Numbered from the stretch's first letter, positions 18,907 through 28,593 are shown. The stretch is 64,000 nucleotides of DNA from Neptunomonas japonica JAMM 1380 (GCF_016592555.1 NZ_AP014546.1:1364001-1428000); one strand, 5' to 3'. Program-made: numbers and translations. Notes: generated by a model from the letters alone, not told the origin.

Positions 18907-20184
18907 TTATTTCTCTTTGTTTAGGTTTGCTCTTACCGTCTCGCTGTACCACTCCATAAAGTTGATTACTGCAAACTCGTATGTTTTTGAGTAAGGGCCA
19001 GGCTGGTAGCCAACTGAGTTTATACCCCGTTGGTTCTCTTCACCCAAGATGCGGTCTTGATCATTGGTTGCATCCCATACATGACGTAGTTTTTCGACGT
19101 CGTAGTCGATACCTTCAACAGCATCTTTGTGTACAAACCACTTGGTCGTTACCAAGGACTCTTGAGCAGAGATTGGCAGCACACGAAACACGACAAAGTG
19201 ATCACTTTGCATGTGGTTCCAAGAGTTTGGTAGATGCAAAATACGCATAGAACCCAGCTGCGGATTTTTGATGCGACCAAGTAGCTTTTTACTACCTTCG
19301 GACCCATCCATCGTCATAGCCTGTGTACCTTTTTTAAGTGGCATACGCACGATACGATTACGCTTACCAGGGCCGAAGCTACGGTGCTCATGCGGAATGC
19401 CTTCTGCGTCCCATTCAGCGGCTTGTGCGTTGTAATGTTCTACAAAATCTTTGGGTGCGCGTGGGTCATTGGTATCATCCCATTCGAGTAAGCTGTTGAG
19501 CAGTTCGGGGTGGTTCGCTGCACAATGATAGCATTCGCGATTGTTCTCGATAACGAGTTTCCAGTTAGCTTTTTCATACATGTTGGACTCCACCGCAAGC
19601 TTGGTGTTTTCCACATCGTACGGTTCCATGTATTCCTGCAGTGTTGCTAGGAACTCATCAAAGTCGCCTTGAGGCTCTTCTTTTGCAAGACTAATAAAAA
19701 TGAATCCGCCGGCGGTTTTACAAAAGGCTTTCTTTAAGCCGTTCTGTTTCATGTCGAAGCTTTCGCCCATTTCTGAACCAGCAAAAAGTAAGTTGCCTTT
19801 TAAGTCGTAAGTCCATGTGTGGTAAGGACAAACTAGGTTAGCAACCTTGCCGCGATGTTTAGTACAAATACGTGAGCCGCGGTGGCGGCAGGTATTATGG
19901 AATGCGTTAATATTGCCTTCTGCATCACGTACGATTAGAACAGGGTTTTGGCCGATTTCGACAGTGAAGTAGTCACCCTTCGTAGGGATTTCGCTGGTCA
20001 TGCCAACAAATAACCACTCTTTCTGGAAAACTTCTTCCATATCTACGCGGAACATCTGTGGGTCGTTGTACAAAGGCTGTGGAAGTGAGTAGTCAGGCTC
20101 ACGTGTTTCCAGCAGTTGCTCCATCTCCTTTCGTGCATCAGCATAGGAGGCGCTGGTGACGTTTAGCAGATCGTTCTGGTTCAT
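18907..20184 (-). CDS. gbcA: Glycine betaine demethylating monooxygenase, Rieske oxygenase subunit
   Basis: 425-residue Rieske non-haem iron oxygenase that removes one methyl from glycine betaine, giving dimethylglycine and formaldehyde. The Rieske ligands are C99, H101, C119 and H122 (CRHRGSR...CPYHTW). The mononuclear iron site is in ENNRECYHCAANHPE (H220, H225). Long stretches match Pseudomonas GbcA, including LEWDDTNDPRA and GRIKNPQLGSMRILHLP. The ribosome site is GAGGA. It is divergent from gbcB, its reductase, with a 296-bp control region between them. Confidence 0.93.
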   Translation of the reverse strand: MNQNDLLNVTSASYADARKEMEQLLETREPDYSLPQPLYNDPQMFRVDMEEVFQKEWLFVGMTSEIPTKGDYFTVEIGQNPVLIVRDAEGNINAFHNTCRHRGSRICTKHRGKVANLVCPYHTWTYDLKGNLLFAGSEMGESFDMKQNGLKKAFCKTAGGFIFISLAKEEPQGDFDEFLATLQEYMEPYDVENTKLAVESNMYEKANWKLVIENNRECYHCAANHPELLNSLLEWDDTNDPRAPKDFVEHYNAQAAEWDAEGIPHEHRSFGPGKRNRIVRMPLKKGTQAMTMDGSEGSKKLLGRIKNPQLGSMRILHLPNSWNHMQSDHFVVFRVLPISAQESLVTTKWFVHKDAVEGIDYDVEKLRHVWDATNDQDRILGEENQRGINSVGYQPGPYSKTYEFAVINFMEWYSETVRANLNKEK

Positions 20185-20314
20185 TTGTTCTTATCCTCGT
20201 TAGCACCAGAGTGTGCGTAAATTTTTTGCTTGTTTCGGCGTAAAACCCCTACGTTATGTAGCAGCATTGACCTTGTGCTAATCCTCTTACAATAGGGCGT
20301 AAGCAGTTTGACCA

Positions 20315-20399
20315 TTTACGACACGAAAGCATCTCTAAATCGACCAATTCGCACAGTGAAATTAGATATGTGTCGCTATAAGCAAGTTTTTGTCGCTAT
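20315..20399. promoter_or_regulatory. Candidate operator region of divergent gbcA/gbcB (TGTCG-core repeats)
   Basis: Two direct repeats TGTCGCTAT (20371-20379 and 20391-20399) lie exactly 20 bp apart, two helical turns, as expected for an AraC-type dimer. A further inverted copy of the core (TTTACGACA) lies at 20315-20323. The same TTTACGACA occurs at 25746-25754 upstream of fdhA. Assignment to the GbdR-like regulator is inference. Confidence 0.4.
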
Positions 20400-20480
20400 T
20401 GGCTAAATGAGTAATGAGAACAGGGCTGAGAATGCACGCATAGAGTTCCATTCATGCGAAGAATAATAGAGAGAAGAGCG

Positions 20481-21608
20481 ATGGCAAATCCAGCAGCGGT
20501 AGCGGTGAATACCGATGCATTCATACCGGTTAATACACAAACATGGGTGAATGGTCGTCATAATGTACGTTGTGTAAAGGTTATTGATGAAACCTGGGAT
20601 GTAAAAACGTTTTGTTTTATGGCAGAACAGCCGGTTATGTTCTTTTTCAAGCCAGGGCAATTTGTCACGCTGGAGCTAGAAATCGAAGGCCAGCAAGTGA
20701 TGCGTTCTTATACGATATCGAGTTCTCCTTCGGTGCCTTATAGCTTTTCCATTAGTGTTAAGCGTGCACCGGGCGGGCATGTGTCTAATTGGTTACATGA
20801 CAACTTAGAAGAAGGGCATGAATTAGCAGTGCATGGTCCGGTTGGCCAGTTTAACTGTATCGATTTCCCTGCAACAAAAGTACTGATGTTATCAGGTGGT
20901 GTTGGTATCACGCCTGTTATGTCGATGGCTCGTTGGTTTTTTGATACCAATGCCGATGTAGATATGGCGTTTGTCCATAGTGCGCGTACATCAAAAGATA
21001 TTGTTTATCAGCGTGAGCTGGAACATATGTCCTCACGCATCACTAACTTTACCTTGCATGTGATCTGCGAAAAGGTTGAGCGTGGCCAGTCTTGGTCGGG
21101 CTACCGTGGTTATCTTGATCAGGCTAAACTAGTCATGATGGCACCAGATTTTATGGATCGTGAGGTCTTTTGCTGTGGCCCAACACCGTATATGAAAGCG
21201 GTTAAAGCATTGCTAGAAAGCAATGGTTTTGATATGAACCGTTATCATGAGGAATCGTTTGGTGCGACCCCAGTAGATGTTGAAGAGGAAGCAATAGAGC
21301 AGGCTGAAATTGCTCAGGAAGAAACGGACGCGCTTGTGCCTGCCGATATGGTACGGGTTGAGTTCTTCTCTGCGGGTAAAAGTATCCAAATTTCTCCGGG
21401 TGAGACGGTACATGCGGCGGCCTCTAAGTTGGACCTGCAGATTCCAAAGGCATGTGGGATGGGAATTTGTGGTACCTGCAAAGTGTTAGTGACAGAGGGT
21501 GAGGTAACAATGGAGCATAATGGTGGTATTACAGATGAAGACGTTGCTGCCGGTTATGTCTTATCATGCTGTAGTGTACCTAACGGTGACGTGGTCGTTG
21601 ATTACTAA
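20481..21608 (+). CDS. gbcB: Glycine betaine demethylating monooxygenase, ferredoxin reductase subunit
   Basis: 375-residue reductase feeding electrons from NAD(P)H to GbcA. It has an FAD-binding reductase domain (MRSYTISSSP), an NAD domain (VLMLSGGVGITPVMSM, CCGPTPYM) and a C-terminal plant-type [2Fe-2S] ferredoxin with the cysteines CGMGICGTC plus a distal Cys in LSCCS. An in-frame ATG at 20454 would add nine residues; the ATG at 20481 has GAGAAGAG upstream and matches the family start. Confidence 0.92.
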   Translation: MANPAAVAVNTDAFIPVNTQTWVNGRHNVRCVKVIDETWDVKTFCFMAEQPVMFFFKPGQFVTLELEIEGQQVMRSYTISSSPSVPYSFSISVKRAPGGHVSNWLHDNLEEGHELAVHGPVGQFNCIDFPATKVLMLSGGVGITPVMSMARWFFDTNADVDMAFVHSARTSKDIVYQRELEHMSSRITNFTLHVICEKVERGQSWSGYRGYLDQAKLVMMAPDFMDREVFCCGPTPYMKAVKALLESNGFDMNRYHEESFGATPVDVEEEAIEQAEIAQEETDALVPADMVRVEFFSAGKSIQISPGETVHAAASKLDLQIPKACGMGICGTCKVLVTEGEVTMEHNGGITDEDVAAGYVLSCCSVPNGDVVVDY

Positions 21609-21669
21609 AAATGACTAAATATAACCGTTAAAGTTTTGAATTTACTTTGAAGGGCAAATAGAGAGTCTG

Positions 21670-23556
21670 ATGGAAGCAGAACATATAGAGATTGCGGGGT
21701 TTCTAAAACAGTTTCAGCCCTTTAGTGGTTTACCTGACGAAACCATCAATACGGTTGCTCAACAGATAGAAATTGCTTATTACCGAGCTGATAGCGATAT
21801 TTATCAGTTTGGGGATGAAATACACGACTTGTGTATGATTCGCAGTGGTTCTGTTGAAATCTACCGCCGTAATGGTGATCTCTATAATCGCTTGAGCCCT
21901 GGTGGGTTGTTTGGGCAGATGGGGTTGTTGATGAACAACCGCATTCGCCTGCCCGTCAGAGCGCTAGAAGACACGCTGATCTACTTTATTCCTGAGTCTG
22001 TTTTTGTTTTATTGTGCGAGCAGTTTGATACCTTCGCTTATTTTGTGGAAATGGATGACCATTCAAATTTACAGCATGCGGTATCAGGTAAAGAAAGCAA
22101 TAATTTAATGGTCTCTAAGGCGACCATGATGATTTCGCGCCAGCCGGTGATTGTTGAAAGCAGCGCTACCATTCGTGAAGCCGCAATTAAGATGACCGAA
22201 GAGGGTGTGTCCTCTCTACTGATTGTAGATGCGTTATCGCCTGATAATATCGAGTCTGAAAACCAAGAGCAAAGCGGTGAGTCCCAAGTTGTAGGGATTA
22301 TTACCGATCGAGATATGCGGACCCGAGTAGTATCGACCGGGATTTCATCGGATGTCGCGATAGAACAGGTGATGACGACCGATCTTCTCACCCTCGATAG
22401 TGATGCCTATGCGTTTGAAGCGATGCTTTGTATGCTTCGCTACAACCTGCATCATTTACCTATTTTGGATAAAGGTAGGCCGGTGGGTGTTATTGCTGTG
22501 TCAGATATTGTGCGCTATGAATCGCAAAGCAGCCTATATATGGTGAGTACAGTATTTCGCCAGAACAGTGTAGAAGAACTTAAGCTGTTGTCTGAAGAGG
22601 TATCTCCCTGTTTTGTACGTTTAGTGAATGAAGATGCTAACTCCCATATGATTGGTAGTGCTATGTCTGTCATAGGGCGTAGTTTTAAGCAGCGTTTGCT
22701 AGAATTAGCCGAAGAACATTTAGGTCCTCCTCCTGTACCTTATTGTTTTTTGGCGCTTGGTTCGATGGCACGAGATGAGCAGCTGATTATTACCGATCAG
22801 GATAACGCCCTGATTTTAGACAATAGCTATAACCCAAAACTACATGCTGAGTATTTTGAGACGCTGGCTAAGTTTGTCAGCGATGGCTTGGCCGCTTGTG
22901 GGTATACCTATTGTACCGGCGGTATTATGGCAACCAATCCACAATGGCGAAAAACCAGAAAGGAGTGGGAGGCGTGCTTCGCGGATTGGATTGATAACCC
23001 TGTACCTGAGGCTCTGCTCAATTGCTCAATATTTTTTGATCTTGAGGGTGTGTGGGGAAAGATAAAATGGGCAGAACAGCTTAACTTTTTTGTGGCAAAA
23101 AAAGCATCTCGTGAACCTCGCTTTTTGTCTAACTTGGCACGTAATGCTTTGAGCCGAACCCCTCCATTGGGCTTCTTTAAAAGTTTTGTGATGGAGAAAG
23201 ATGGTGAGCATCGCAATTCGATCAATTTAAAGCGTCGAGGGACAGCACCCATTGCGGATCTTATTCGCGTGCACGCATTGGCGGTAGGTTCGCAAGCAAG
23301 AAACTCTTTTGAAAGACTAGACGATATTGTTAAAGCGGGGATCGTACCTGAGGGGCGTATTTCGGACTTAAGAGATGCGCTTGAATTTATATCGATGGTA
23401 AGAATCCGTCATCAAGCTTTAGATATCGCGGAACAACGTCCTGCAGATAATAATATTGAACCTGAGCATTTATCTGAGTTTGAGCGGCGTAATCTGAAAG
23501 ATGCTTTTCAAGTGCTTAGTAACAGCCAGCGCTTTCTTAAATTTCGTTACCCCTAA
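21670..23556 (+). CDS. Cyclic-nucleotide-binding/CBS/DUF294 nucleotidyltransferase-like signalling protein
   Basis: 628 residues. A cNMP-binding beta-roll (about 12-130), two CBS motifs (about 155-295; VVGIITDRDMRTRVV and PVGVIAVSDIVRYE), a DUF294 nucleotidyltransferase-like domain (LGSMARDEQLIITDQDNAL near 370) and its DUF294_C helical tail. The GS...D-D pattern suggests a GlnD-like fold; target and activity are unknown. It is followed after 14 bp by a DEDD exonuclease, a pairing common in gammaproteobacteria, usually near acetyl-CoA synthetase or solute-uptake genes. Confidence 0.88.
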   Translation: MEAEHIEIAGFLKQFQPFSGLPDETINTVAQQIEIAYYRADSDIYQFGDEIHDLCMIRSGSVEIYRRNGDLYNRLSPGGLFGQMGLLMNNRIRLPVRALEDTLIYFIPESVFVLLCEQFDTFAYFVEMDDHSNLQHAVSGKESNNLMVSKATMMISRQPVIVESSATIREAAIKMTEEGVSSLLIVDALSPDNIESENQEQSGESQVVGIITDRDMRTRVVSTGISSDVAIEQVMTTDLLTLDSDAYAFEAMLCMLRYNLHHLPILDKGRPVGVIAVSDIVRYESQSSLYMVSTVFRQNSVEELKLLSEEVSPCFVRLVNEDANSHMIGSAMSVIGRSFKQRLLELAEEHLGPPPVPYCFLALGSMARDEQLIITDQDNALILDNSYNPKLHAEYFETLAKFVSDGLAACGYTYCTGGIMATNPQWRKTRKEWEACFADWIDNPVPEALLNCSIFFDLEGVWGKIKWAEQLNFFVAKKASREPRFLSNLARNALSRTPPLGFFKSFVMEKDGEHRNSINLKRRGTAPIADLIRVHALAVGSQARNSFERLDDIVKAGIVPEGRISDLRDALEFISMVRIRHQALDIAEQRPADNNIEPEHLSEFERRNLKDAFQVLSNSQRFLKFRYP

Positions 23557-23570
23557 ATCTGGAATTCAGA

Positions 23571-24293
23571 ATGTCGGGCTTTAAAAACAAACATCAAGAC
23601 AGTATTGATTGGTCGCTTAGAATGAGTGAGCAAGCAGCAGTTGTGCGTGATTCACGCTTACGCACCTTCTGTGAAGGTGGCAGTTTTTCCCGAGATACGC
23701 CATTGAAAGAGGTCTCTTTTGTTGCATTAGATTTTGAAACTACCGGCTTAAATGCTAAAAAAGACGATATTGTTAGTATTGGCTTGGTGCCTTTTACGCT
23801 GCAGCGTATCTACTGTAAAAATGCTAAGCAGTGGATATTAAATCCACGGCAACACTTAGCTGAAGAGTCTGTGGTTATCCATGGGATTACGCATTCTGAT
23901 ATCGATAATGCTCCGGATTTAATGGGTGTCCTGGGGCCTCTGTTAAACGCACTGGCCGGGCGTGTCGTGGTTGTTCACTATCGTTACATGGAGCGTGAGT
24001 TTCTTAATGAAGTGCTATTAAAGCGTTTGGGCGAAGGCGTTTATTTTCCGGTAGTGGATACCATGGATCTGGAAGCACGCGTGTATCGTAATGGATTTTC
24101 GGCGCGATTTTTACGTTTTATTGGTCGAAAGCAGGTGTCGATTCGCCTGTCTGATAGTCGTACACGTTATGGTTTACCTTTCTACAAGCAACATGAAGCA
24201 CTCACTGATGCGGTAGCTACGGCTGAGTTGTTGCAAGCACAAATAGCTCACCGCTACTCTCCAGAGACACCTATTTCTGATCTATGGCTTTAG
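23571..24293 (+). CDS. 3'-5' exonuclease, DnaQ-like (DEDDh)
   Basis: 240 residues. Exo I is in FVALDFETTGLNAKKDD (about residue 50-65), Exo II in VVHYRYMEREFL, and Exo III has the His/Asp in KQHEALTDAVATAEL. It resembles the epsilon-like exonucleases that pair with CBS/DUF294 proteins and is not the pol III subunit itself. The ATG is 14 bp after the previous stop. Confidence 0.88.
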   Translation: MSGFKNKHQDSIDWSLRMSEQAAVVRDSRLRTFCEGGSFSRDTPLKEVSFVALDFETTGLNAKKDDIVSIGLVPFTLQRIYCKNAKQWILNPRQHLAEESVVIHGITHSDIDNAPDLMGVLGPLLNALAGRVVVVHYRYMEREFLNEVLLKRLGEGVYFPVVDTMDLEARVYRNGFSARFLRFIGRKQVSIRLSDSRTRYGLPFYKQHEALTDAVATAELLQAQIAHRYSPETPISDLWL

Positions 24294-24337
24294 ATTATTT
24301 AGCTGTTTCTATAAAGTTTTAATTTTCTCTTTGGGCA

Positions 24338-24406
24338 CAAAAAACGCATCTATTGTAAGCAGATCAATATTTTCAATAATGGCTGCTTAGCAATGATGCG
24401 TTTTTC
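24338..24406. terminator. Long bidirectional hairpin between convergent exonuclease and fdhA genes
   Basis: AAAAACGCATC (24340-24350) pairs with GATGCGTTTTT (24395-24405); the stem continues inward through ATTG/CAAT and AAGCAG/CTGCTT with one- or two-base bulges. Both strands end in T runs, so it can terminate both genes. Confidence 0.75.
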
Positions 24407-24413
24407 GTTTGGT

Positions 24414-24446
24414 GCCAGTAGGGCTATAACGTATAGCCCTACTGGC
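24414..24446. repeat. 33-bp perfect palindrome
   Basis: A perfect 15-bp stem (24414-24428 with 24432-24446) closed by a 3-nt loop ACG; arm GCCAGTAGGGCTATA. It lies between the bidirectional terminator and the fdhA stop, with no T tract on either side. Its function is unclear. Confidence 0.85.
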
Positions 24447-24481
24447 GTCTTAGCCTTGTTATAATACTTGAGGCTGTAACG

Positions 24482-25681
24482 TTAAGATTTAACGCTATTG
24501 TGTGGATCAATAACGTATTTCTTAGCAGCACCGCCATCAAAATCTGCATAGCCTTCAGGCGCTTGGTCCAAGGAGATCATCTGAACATTAACCGCATCAG
24601 CAATTTTGACTTTATCAAAAAGAATAGCCTGCATTAATGGACGATGATATTTCATGACGGGACATTGGCCAGTATGGAATGAATGAGACTTAGCCCAACC
24701 TAAACCAAAACGCATACTAAGAGCGCCTATTTTAGCTGCATCATCCATAGCGCCCGGGTCTTCTGTTACATACAGACCAGGAATACCGATTTGCCCGCCT
24801 GCGCGGGTAATTTGCATCGCTGAGTTTAGTACCGTTGCAGGTGCTTCTTGGCCGTGGTTACAACCACACGCGTGTGCTTCAAAACCAACGCAATCCACAA
24901 AAGCATCCACTTCACGCTCGCCCAGAATAACTTCTAGCTTATCGGCCATATCGCCATCTTCACGAAGGTCGATCGTTTCGCAGCCAAAGCTTTCTGCTTG
25001 CTTGAGGCGGTCTGTCACCATATCGCCAACAATAACGCATGCAGCGCCTAATAAATGTGCGGCTGCGGCAGCAGCAAGGCCTACAGGACCAGCACCAGCG
25101 ATATATACGGTTGATCCTGGACCAACGCCGGCCGTAACGCAGCCGTGAAACCCAGTTGGAAAGATATCAGACAGTAATGTTAAGTCTTTAATCTTTTCCA
25201 TGGCTTGTTCAGGGTCTGGGAACTTAAGCAAGTTAAAGTCGGCATAAGGTACCATGACATATTCTGCCTGGCCTCCTACCCAGCCACCCATGTCGACATA
25301 ACCATAGGCTGCACCTGGACGAGCCGGGTTAACGTTAAGGCAAATACCTGTATTGCCTTCTTTACAGTTACGACAGCGCCCGCAAGCGATATTGAAGGGG
25401 ACTGATACAACGTCACCTGGATGAAGGAATTCGACGTCTGAGCCGCACTCAATTATTTGTCCGGTAATCTCATGGCCTAATACTAAACCGGCTTCTGCTG
25501 TTGTTCTGCCGCGTACCATGTGTTGGTCAGAACCACAGATATTGGTTGTTAACACACGTAAAATAACACCGTGGTTGCACTTTCTTTTACCAATGGAGAG
25601 TTCTGGAAATGCGATCGATTCAACGGCAACTTCGCCGGGGCCTTTATAAACAACCCCACGGTTATCAAAGTGGCTAGTCAT
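24482..25681 (-). CDS. fdhA: Glutathione-independent formaldehyde dehydrogenase
   Basis: 399-residue zinc alcohol-dehydrogenase-family enzyme oxidising formaldehyde to formate with bound NAD. Catalytic zinc region NICGSDQHMVRG and GHEITG; structural zinc cysteines in CGRCRNCKEGNTGIC; NAD site YIAGAGPVGLAAA. The length equals the Pseudomonas enzyme. It removes the formaldehyde released by GbcA and by later dimethylglycine and sarcosine demethylation, which explains its place here. Ribosome site AGGAG before the ATG at 25681. Confidence 0.95.
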   Translation of the reverse strand: MTSHFDNRGVVYKGPGEVAVESIAFPELSIGKRKCNHGVILRVLTTNICGSDQHMVRGRTTAEAGLVLGHEITGQIIECGSDVEFLHPGDVVSVPFNIACGRCRNCKEGNTGICLNVNPARPGAAYGYVDMGGWVGGQAEYVMVPYADFNLLKFPDPEQAMEKIKDLTLLSDIFPTGFHGCVTAGVGPGSTVYIAGAGPVGLAAAAAAHLLGAACVIVGDMVTDRLKQAESFGCETIDLREDGDMADKLEVILGEREVDAFVDCVGFEAHACGCNHGQEAPATVLNSAMQITRAGGQIGIPGLYVTEDPGAMDDAAKIGALSMRFGLGWAKSHSFHTGQCPVMKYHRPLMQAILFDKVKIADAVNVQMISLDQAPEGYADFDGGAAKKYVIDPHNSVKS

Positions 25682-26183
25682 GTATACACTCCTGTTATTT
25701 TTATGGTTGGATCTATTTTAAAAACCACTCTATGCTGAGCTGCGTTTTACGACATGACCGTAACGACCAGATACGTGTCTATTTCAGACATTTTAGAAAT
25801 TTATAATATTTTTATGGCGGTGCGTTCTAGGTGAAAAGACTACTTGGCGTACAGCAATGTTTGATATTTATCAGGTAATAAATACTCATGTGTCGTTTTT
25901 AGATAGAATTTGTTATTTAATCGTCGTTTTTTGATGTGTTAAATTTAATTTGAGGGATATTATTGGTGATAATTCCACGATAAATTTTGTGCGGAAATAG
26001 CAGGGTTACAACAGCTATATTTTAGCTGCCATTCATGCCATTCAAGCTTAAAATAACTGACGTTCTGGAAGGTATGAACTGACAATGAAACCGAAATTTG
26101 AACTACTAGTTCTTAGATAATAATTATAAATAAATATCGATCTCTTACTGTGCAAAACAGAGGAGTTTGGTGAGGACTCTACA
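25682..26183. other. Control region between fdhA and the GbdR-like regulator
   Basis: About 500 AT-rich bp with the divergent promoters. It contains TTTACGACA at 25746-25754, the 9-mer also found upstream of gbcA, followed 5-8 bp on by a second ACGAC. No ORF or further structure is supported. Confidence 0.4.
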
Positions 26184-27308
26184 ATGAATTCAATTGATAC
26201 GCTTGGCCCTGCGCTCAAAAATAAAAAACTAACTCGAGTTGGCTTCTTACTGCTAGATAACTTTACTATGATTGCTTTATCGTCGGCGATCGAGACGCTA
26301 AGGATGGCTAATCAATTGTCGGGTGAGGAGCTTTTTAGTTGGCAATTAATCTCAGAAGATGGCTGTTTGGTGAAAGCCAGTGATGGGCTTTCGTTTACAC
26401 CTGATTTTTCTATACAAAATGCTCCCACGTTAGATATTGTAATTGTAGCGGGTGGCGTTGATATTACCCGCAGCTTCACTCAGAAGCAGGTGAGTTGGCT
26501 GCGTACGTTGGGGCGTAAAAACTATACATTAGGTGGTATCTGTACAGGTGCTTATGCGCTCGCGCATGCCGGCTTGTTAGATGACCATGAGAGCAGCATT
26601 CATTGGGAGTGTTTGGCTTCTTTGCAAGAGCACTACCCTAAAGTTCGTTGTAATAACCGCTTGTATAGTATTGATAGAAATCGCATGACATCATCTGGGG
26701 GCACAACGCCTATGGATATGTTTTTGAACTATATTGCGCTTCAGTATGGCGGTAAGTTATCCAGTGCCGTATCGGATATGTTTATCTGTGATCGTGTGCG
26801 TGGTGAGTTTGATCAACAGCGCGTGTCATTACGCCAATTACATACTAATGGCCAGCCAATGCCAAAGTTAGTTGATATTATTGAGCTGATGGAAGCTAAT
26901 CTTGAAGAGCCCATTGAGTTGGATGAGTTAGCAAGTTTTGTGTCGGTATCTCGCCGTCAGTTAGAAAGGATGTTTTTAAAGCATCTGGAGTGCTCGCCTT
27001 CACGTTACTATTTGAAACTGCGTTTAGATCGTGCAAGACAGTTACTAAAGCAGTCGAGCTTGTCTATAGTTGAGATTTCAGCCGCGTGTGGGTTTGTGTC
27101 CACGCCTCACTTTAGCCGCTGTTATCGCAAGCATATAGGTATTTCACCACGTGACGAGCGTAAAGGCATCTGGGCAGATACGGCGCGCTCTAATGTGTTA
27201 CGTGAGCCTCTAATAGATCAAGAGAGCAGCATTGCCGCAGGCATCAGGTCGGCAACGGCGCTATTGCATGCGCAAACCGAGCCGAGTTACGGTTCGGTTG
27301 CTATTTGA
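26184..27308 (+). CDS. gbdR: GlxA-family AraC transcriptional regulator, GbdR-like (glycine betaine/dimethylglycine response)
   Basis: 374 residues. An N-terminal DJ-1/PfpI-like sensing domain (about 17-195; VIVAGGVD, GGICTGAYALAHAG) and a C-terminal AraC HTH pair (about 225-330; LASFVSVSRRQLERMF and SIVEISAACGFVSTPHFSRCYRKH). The same architecture and placement are known for GbdR, which activates gbcAB and linked genes. Paralogues (CdhR, SouR) share this architecture, so the symbol rests on context. Ribosome site GAGGA before the ATG. Confidence 0.8.
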   Translation: MNSIDTLGPALKNKKLTRVGFLLLDNFTMIALSSAIETLRMANQLSGEELFSWQLISEDGCLVKASDGLSFTPDFSIQNAPTLDIVIVAGGVDITRSFTQKQVSWLRTLGRKNYTLGGICTGAYALAHAGLLDDHESSIHWECLASLQEHYPKVRCNNRLYSIDRNRMTSSGGTTPMDMFLNYIALQYGGKLSSAVSDMFICDRVRGEFDQQRVSLRQLHTNGQPMPKLVDIIELMEANLEEPIELDELASFVSVSRRQLERMFLKHLECSPSRYYLKLRLDRARQLLKQSSLSIVEISAACGFVSTPHFSRCYRKHIGISPRDERKGIWADTARSNVLREPLIDQESSIAAGIRSATALLHAQTEPSYGSVAI

Positions 27309-27344
27309 CGTTTAGTTAACTAGCTTTTAGCCTCGTAATTAACT

Positions 27345-27374
27345 AAGCATCGATCTTTAACGTGGTCGATGCTT
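27345..27374. terminator. Terminator between convergent gbdR and aminotransferase genes
   Basis: AAGCATCGA pairs perfectly with TCGATGCTT over a 12-nt loop; the T-rich tail is weak (ACTTGTCT). Confidence 0.55.
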
Positions 27375-27394
27375 ACTTGTCTCACTAAAAACCA

Positions 27395-28591
27395 TTAGCC
27401 TTTTAATACACTGCTTAACGACTGTGCAACATAGCTTAGGTTTTGCGCCGAAAGTCCTGCGATATTGATACGGCTTGAGTCCACCATGTAGATGGAGTAT
27501 TCGTCGCGTAGCTGGCCTACTTGCTGTTTGTTTATACCCAAGAAAGAAAACATGCCTTTCTGTTGCGGTATAAAGCTAAAGTCTTGAGCGCATCCTGTTA
27601 CTACCATTTCGTTAGCCAGTTGGTGGCGAAGTTGCAGAATTCGAGTACGCATTAGGGTTAGCTCGTCGTCCCAGCTTTTTGTTAGCTCTGCATTACCTAA
27701 TATAGTTTCGACAATAGCAGCGCCATGTGCGGGAGGCATTGAGTAGTGACCACGGATGATACTGAAGAGGTTGCTGGCTGTAACGGCTGCTTGCTGCTGG
27801 TTAGGTGCAATGACCATAACTGAACCGGTGCGTTCGCGGTACAGGCCAAAGTTTTTTGAGCAAGAGCTTGCTATCAGCATTTCGGGTGCTTTATCCGCTA
27901 GTAAACGAACACCGTAAGCGTCTTCAGCTAAGCCGTCGCCTAAACCCTGGTATGCAATATCTACAAAAGGAATCAGATTTTTGCGGATTAGTAACTCAGC
28001 AATAGCATCCCATTGTACCTTTGAAAGGTCTGCACCGCTTGGGTTATGGCAGCAGCCGTGTAGTAGGACAAGGTCACCCGCTTTAGCTGTTTCTAATGCA
28101 CTACACATGGCATCAAACCGAATGCCTTTGGTTTCACCATCATAATAGGGATATTCGGTGATGTTTAATCCAGCACCTTTTAGCAGAGGAATGTGGTTTG
28201 CCCATGTTGGATCACTGACCCATACGGTTGCATCTGGTGAGCATTTAGCTGTGAATTCAGCGGCCATGCGCAGTGCGCCACAGCCCCCCGGTGTTTGTGC
28301 CACCGTGATGCGTTGGTCTTTTATCGCACTATGGTCATTACCCAGTAGTAAGCGGCTGATGTGGTAATTAAAACCTTCTGCACCGGCAGGGCCAATGTAA
28401 GTTTTGGTGGTCTCTGTCGCTAACAAGTGCGTTTCAGCGGCAGTAACGGCATGCATAATACCTGTATGGCCTTGCTCGTCTTTATAGACACCTACACCTA
28501 GATCTACTTTATGCGGGTTGTTATCCCGACGGTATTGGACCATCAGGTTTAAAATCGGATCTGCGGGTAGCGCTTGCAGATGTTCAAACAT
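27395..28591 (-). CDS. Aromatic amino acid / aspartate aminotransferase (class I)
   Basis: 398-residue PLP aminotransferase of the AspC/TyrB group: opening LPADPILNLM, VDLGVGVYKD, LHGCCHNPSGAD, and the PLP lysine in SSCSKNFGLYRERTG (K246). It is 2 bp downstream of the indolepyruvate oxidoreductase gene; its GGAGAA ribosome site is inside that gene's end. Together they would take aromatic amino acids to arylpyruvates and then to arylacetyl-CoA, so aromatic preference is inferred from context. Confidence 0.88.
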   Translation of the reverse strand: MFEHLQALPADPILNLMVQYRRDNNPHKVDLGVGVYKDEQGHTGIMHAVTAAETHLLATETTKTYIGPAGAEGFNYHISRLLLGNDHSAIKDQRITVAQTPGGCGALRMAAEFTAKCSPDATVWVSDPTWANHIPLLKGAGLNITEYPYYDGETKGIRFDAMCSALETAKAGDLVLLHGCCHNPSGADLSKVQWDAIAELLIRKNLIPFVDIAYQGLGDGLAEDAYGVRLLADKAPEMLIASSCSKNFGLYRERTGSVMVIAPNQQQAAVTASNLFSIIRGHYSMPPAHGAAIVETILGNAELTKSWDDELTLMRTRILQLRHQLANEMVVTGCAQDFSFIPQQKGMFSFLGINKQQVGQLRDEYSIYMVDSSRINIAGLSAQNLSYVAQSLSSVLKG

Positions 28592-28593
28592 AG

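Noticed and set aside
22038..22391. 117-codon open frame antisense to the CBS/DUF294 gene
   Set aside because: Mirror of the conserved coding frame; its composition is that of a complementary-strand artefact.
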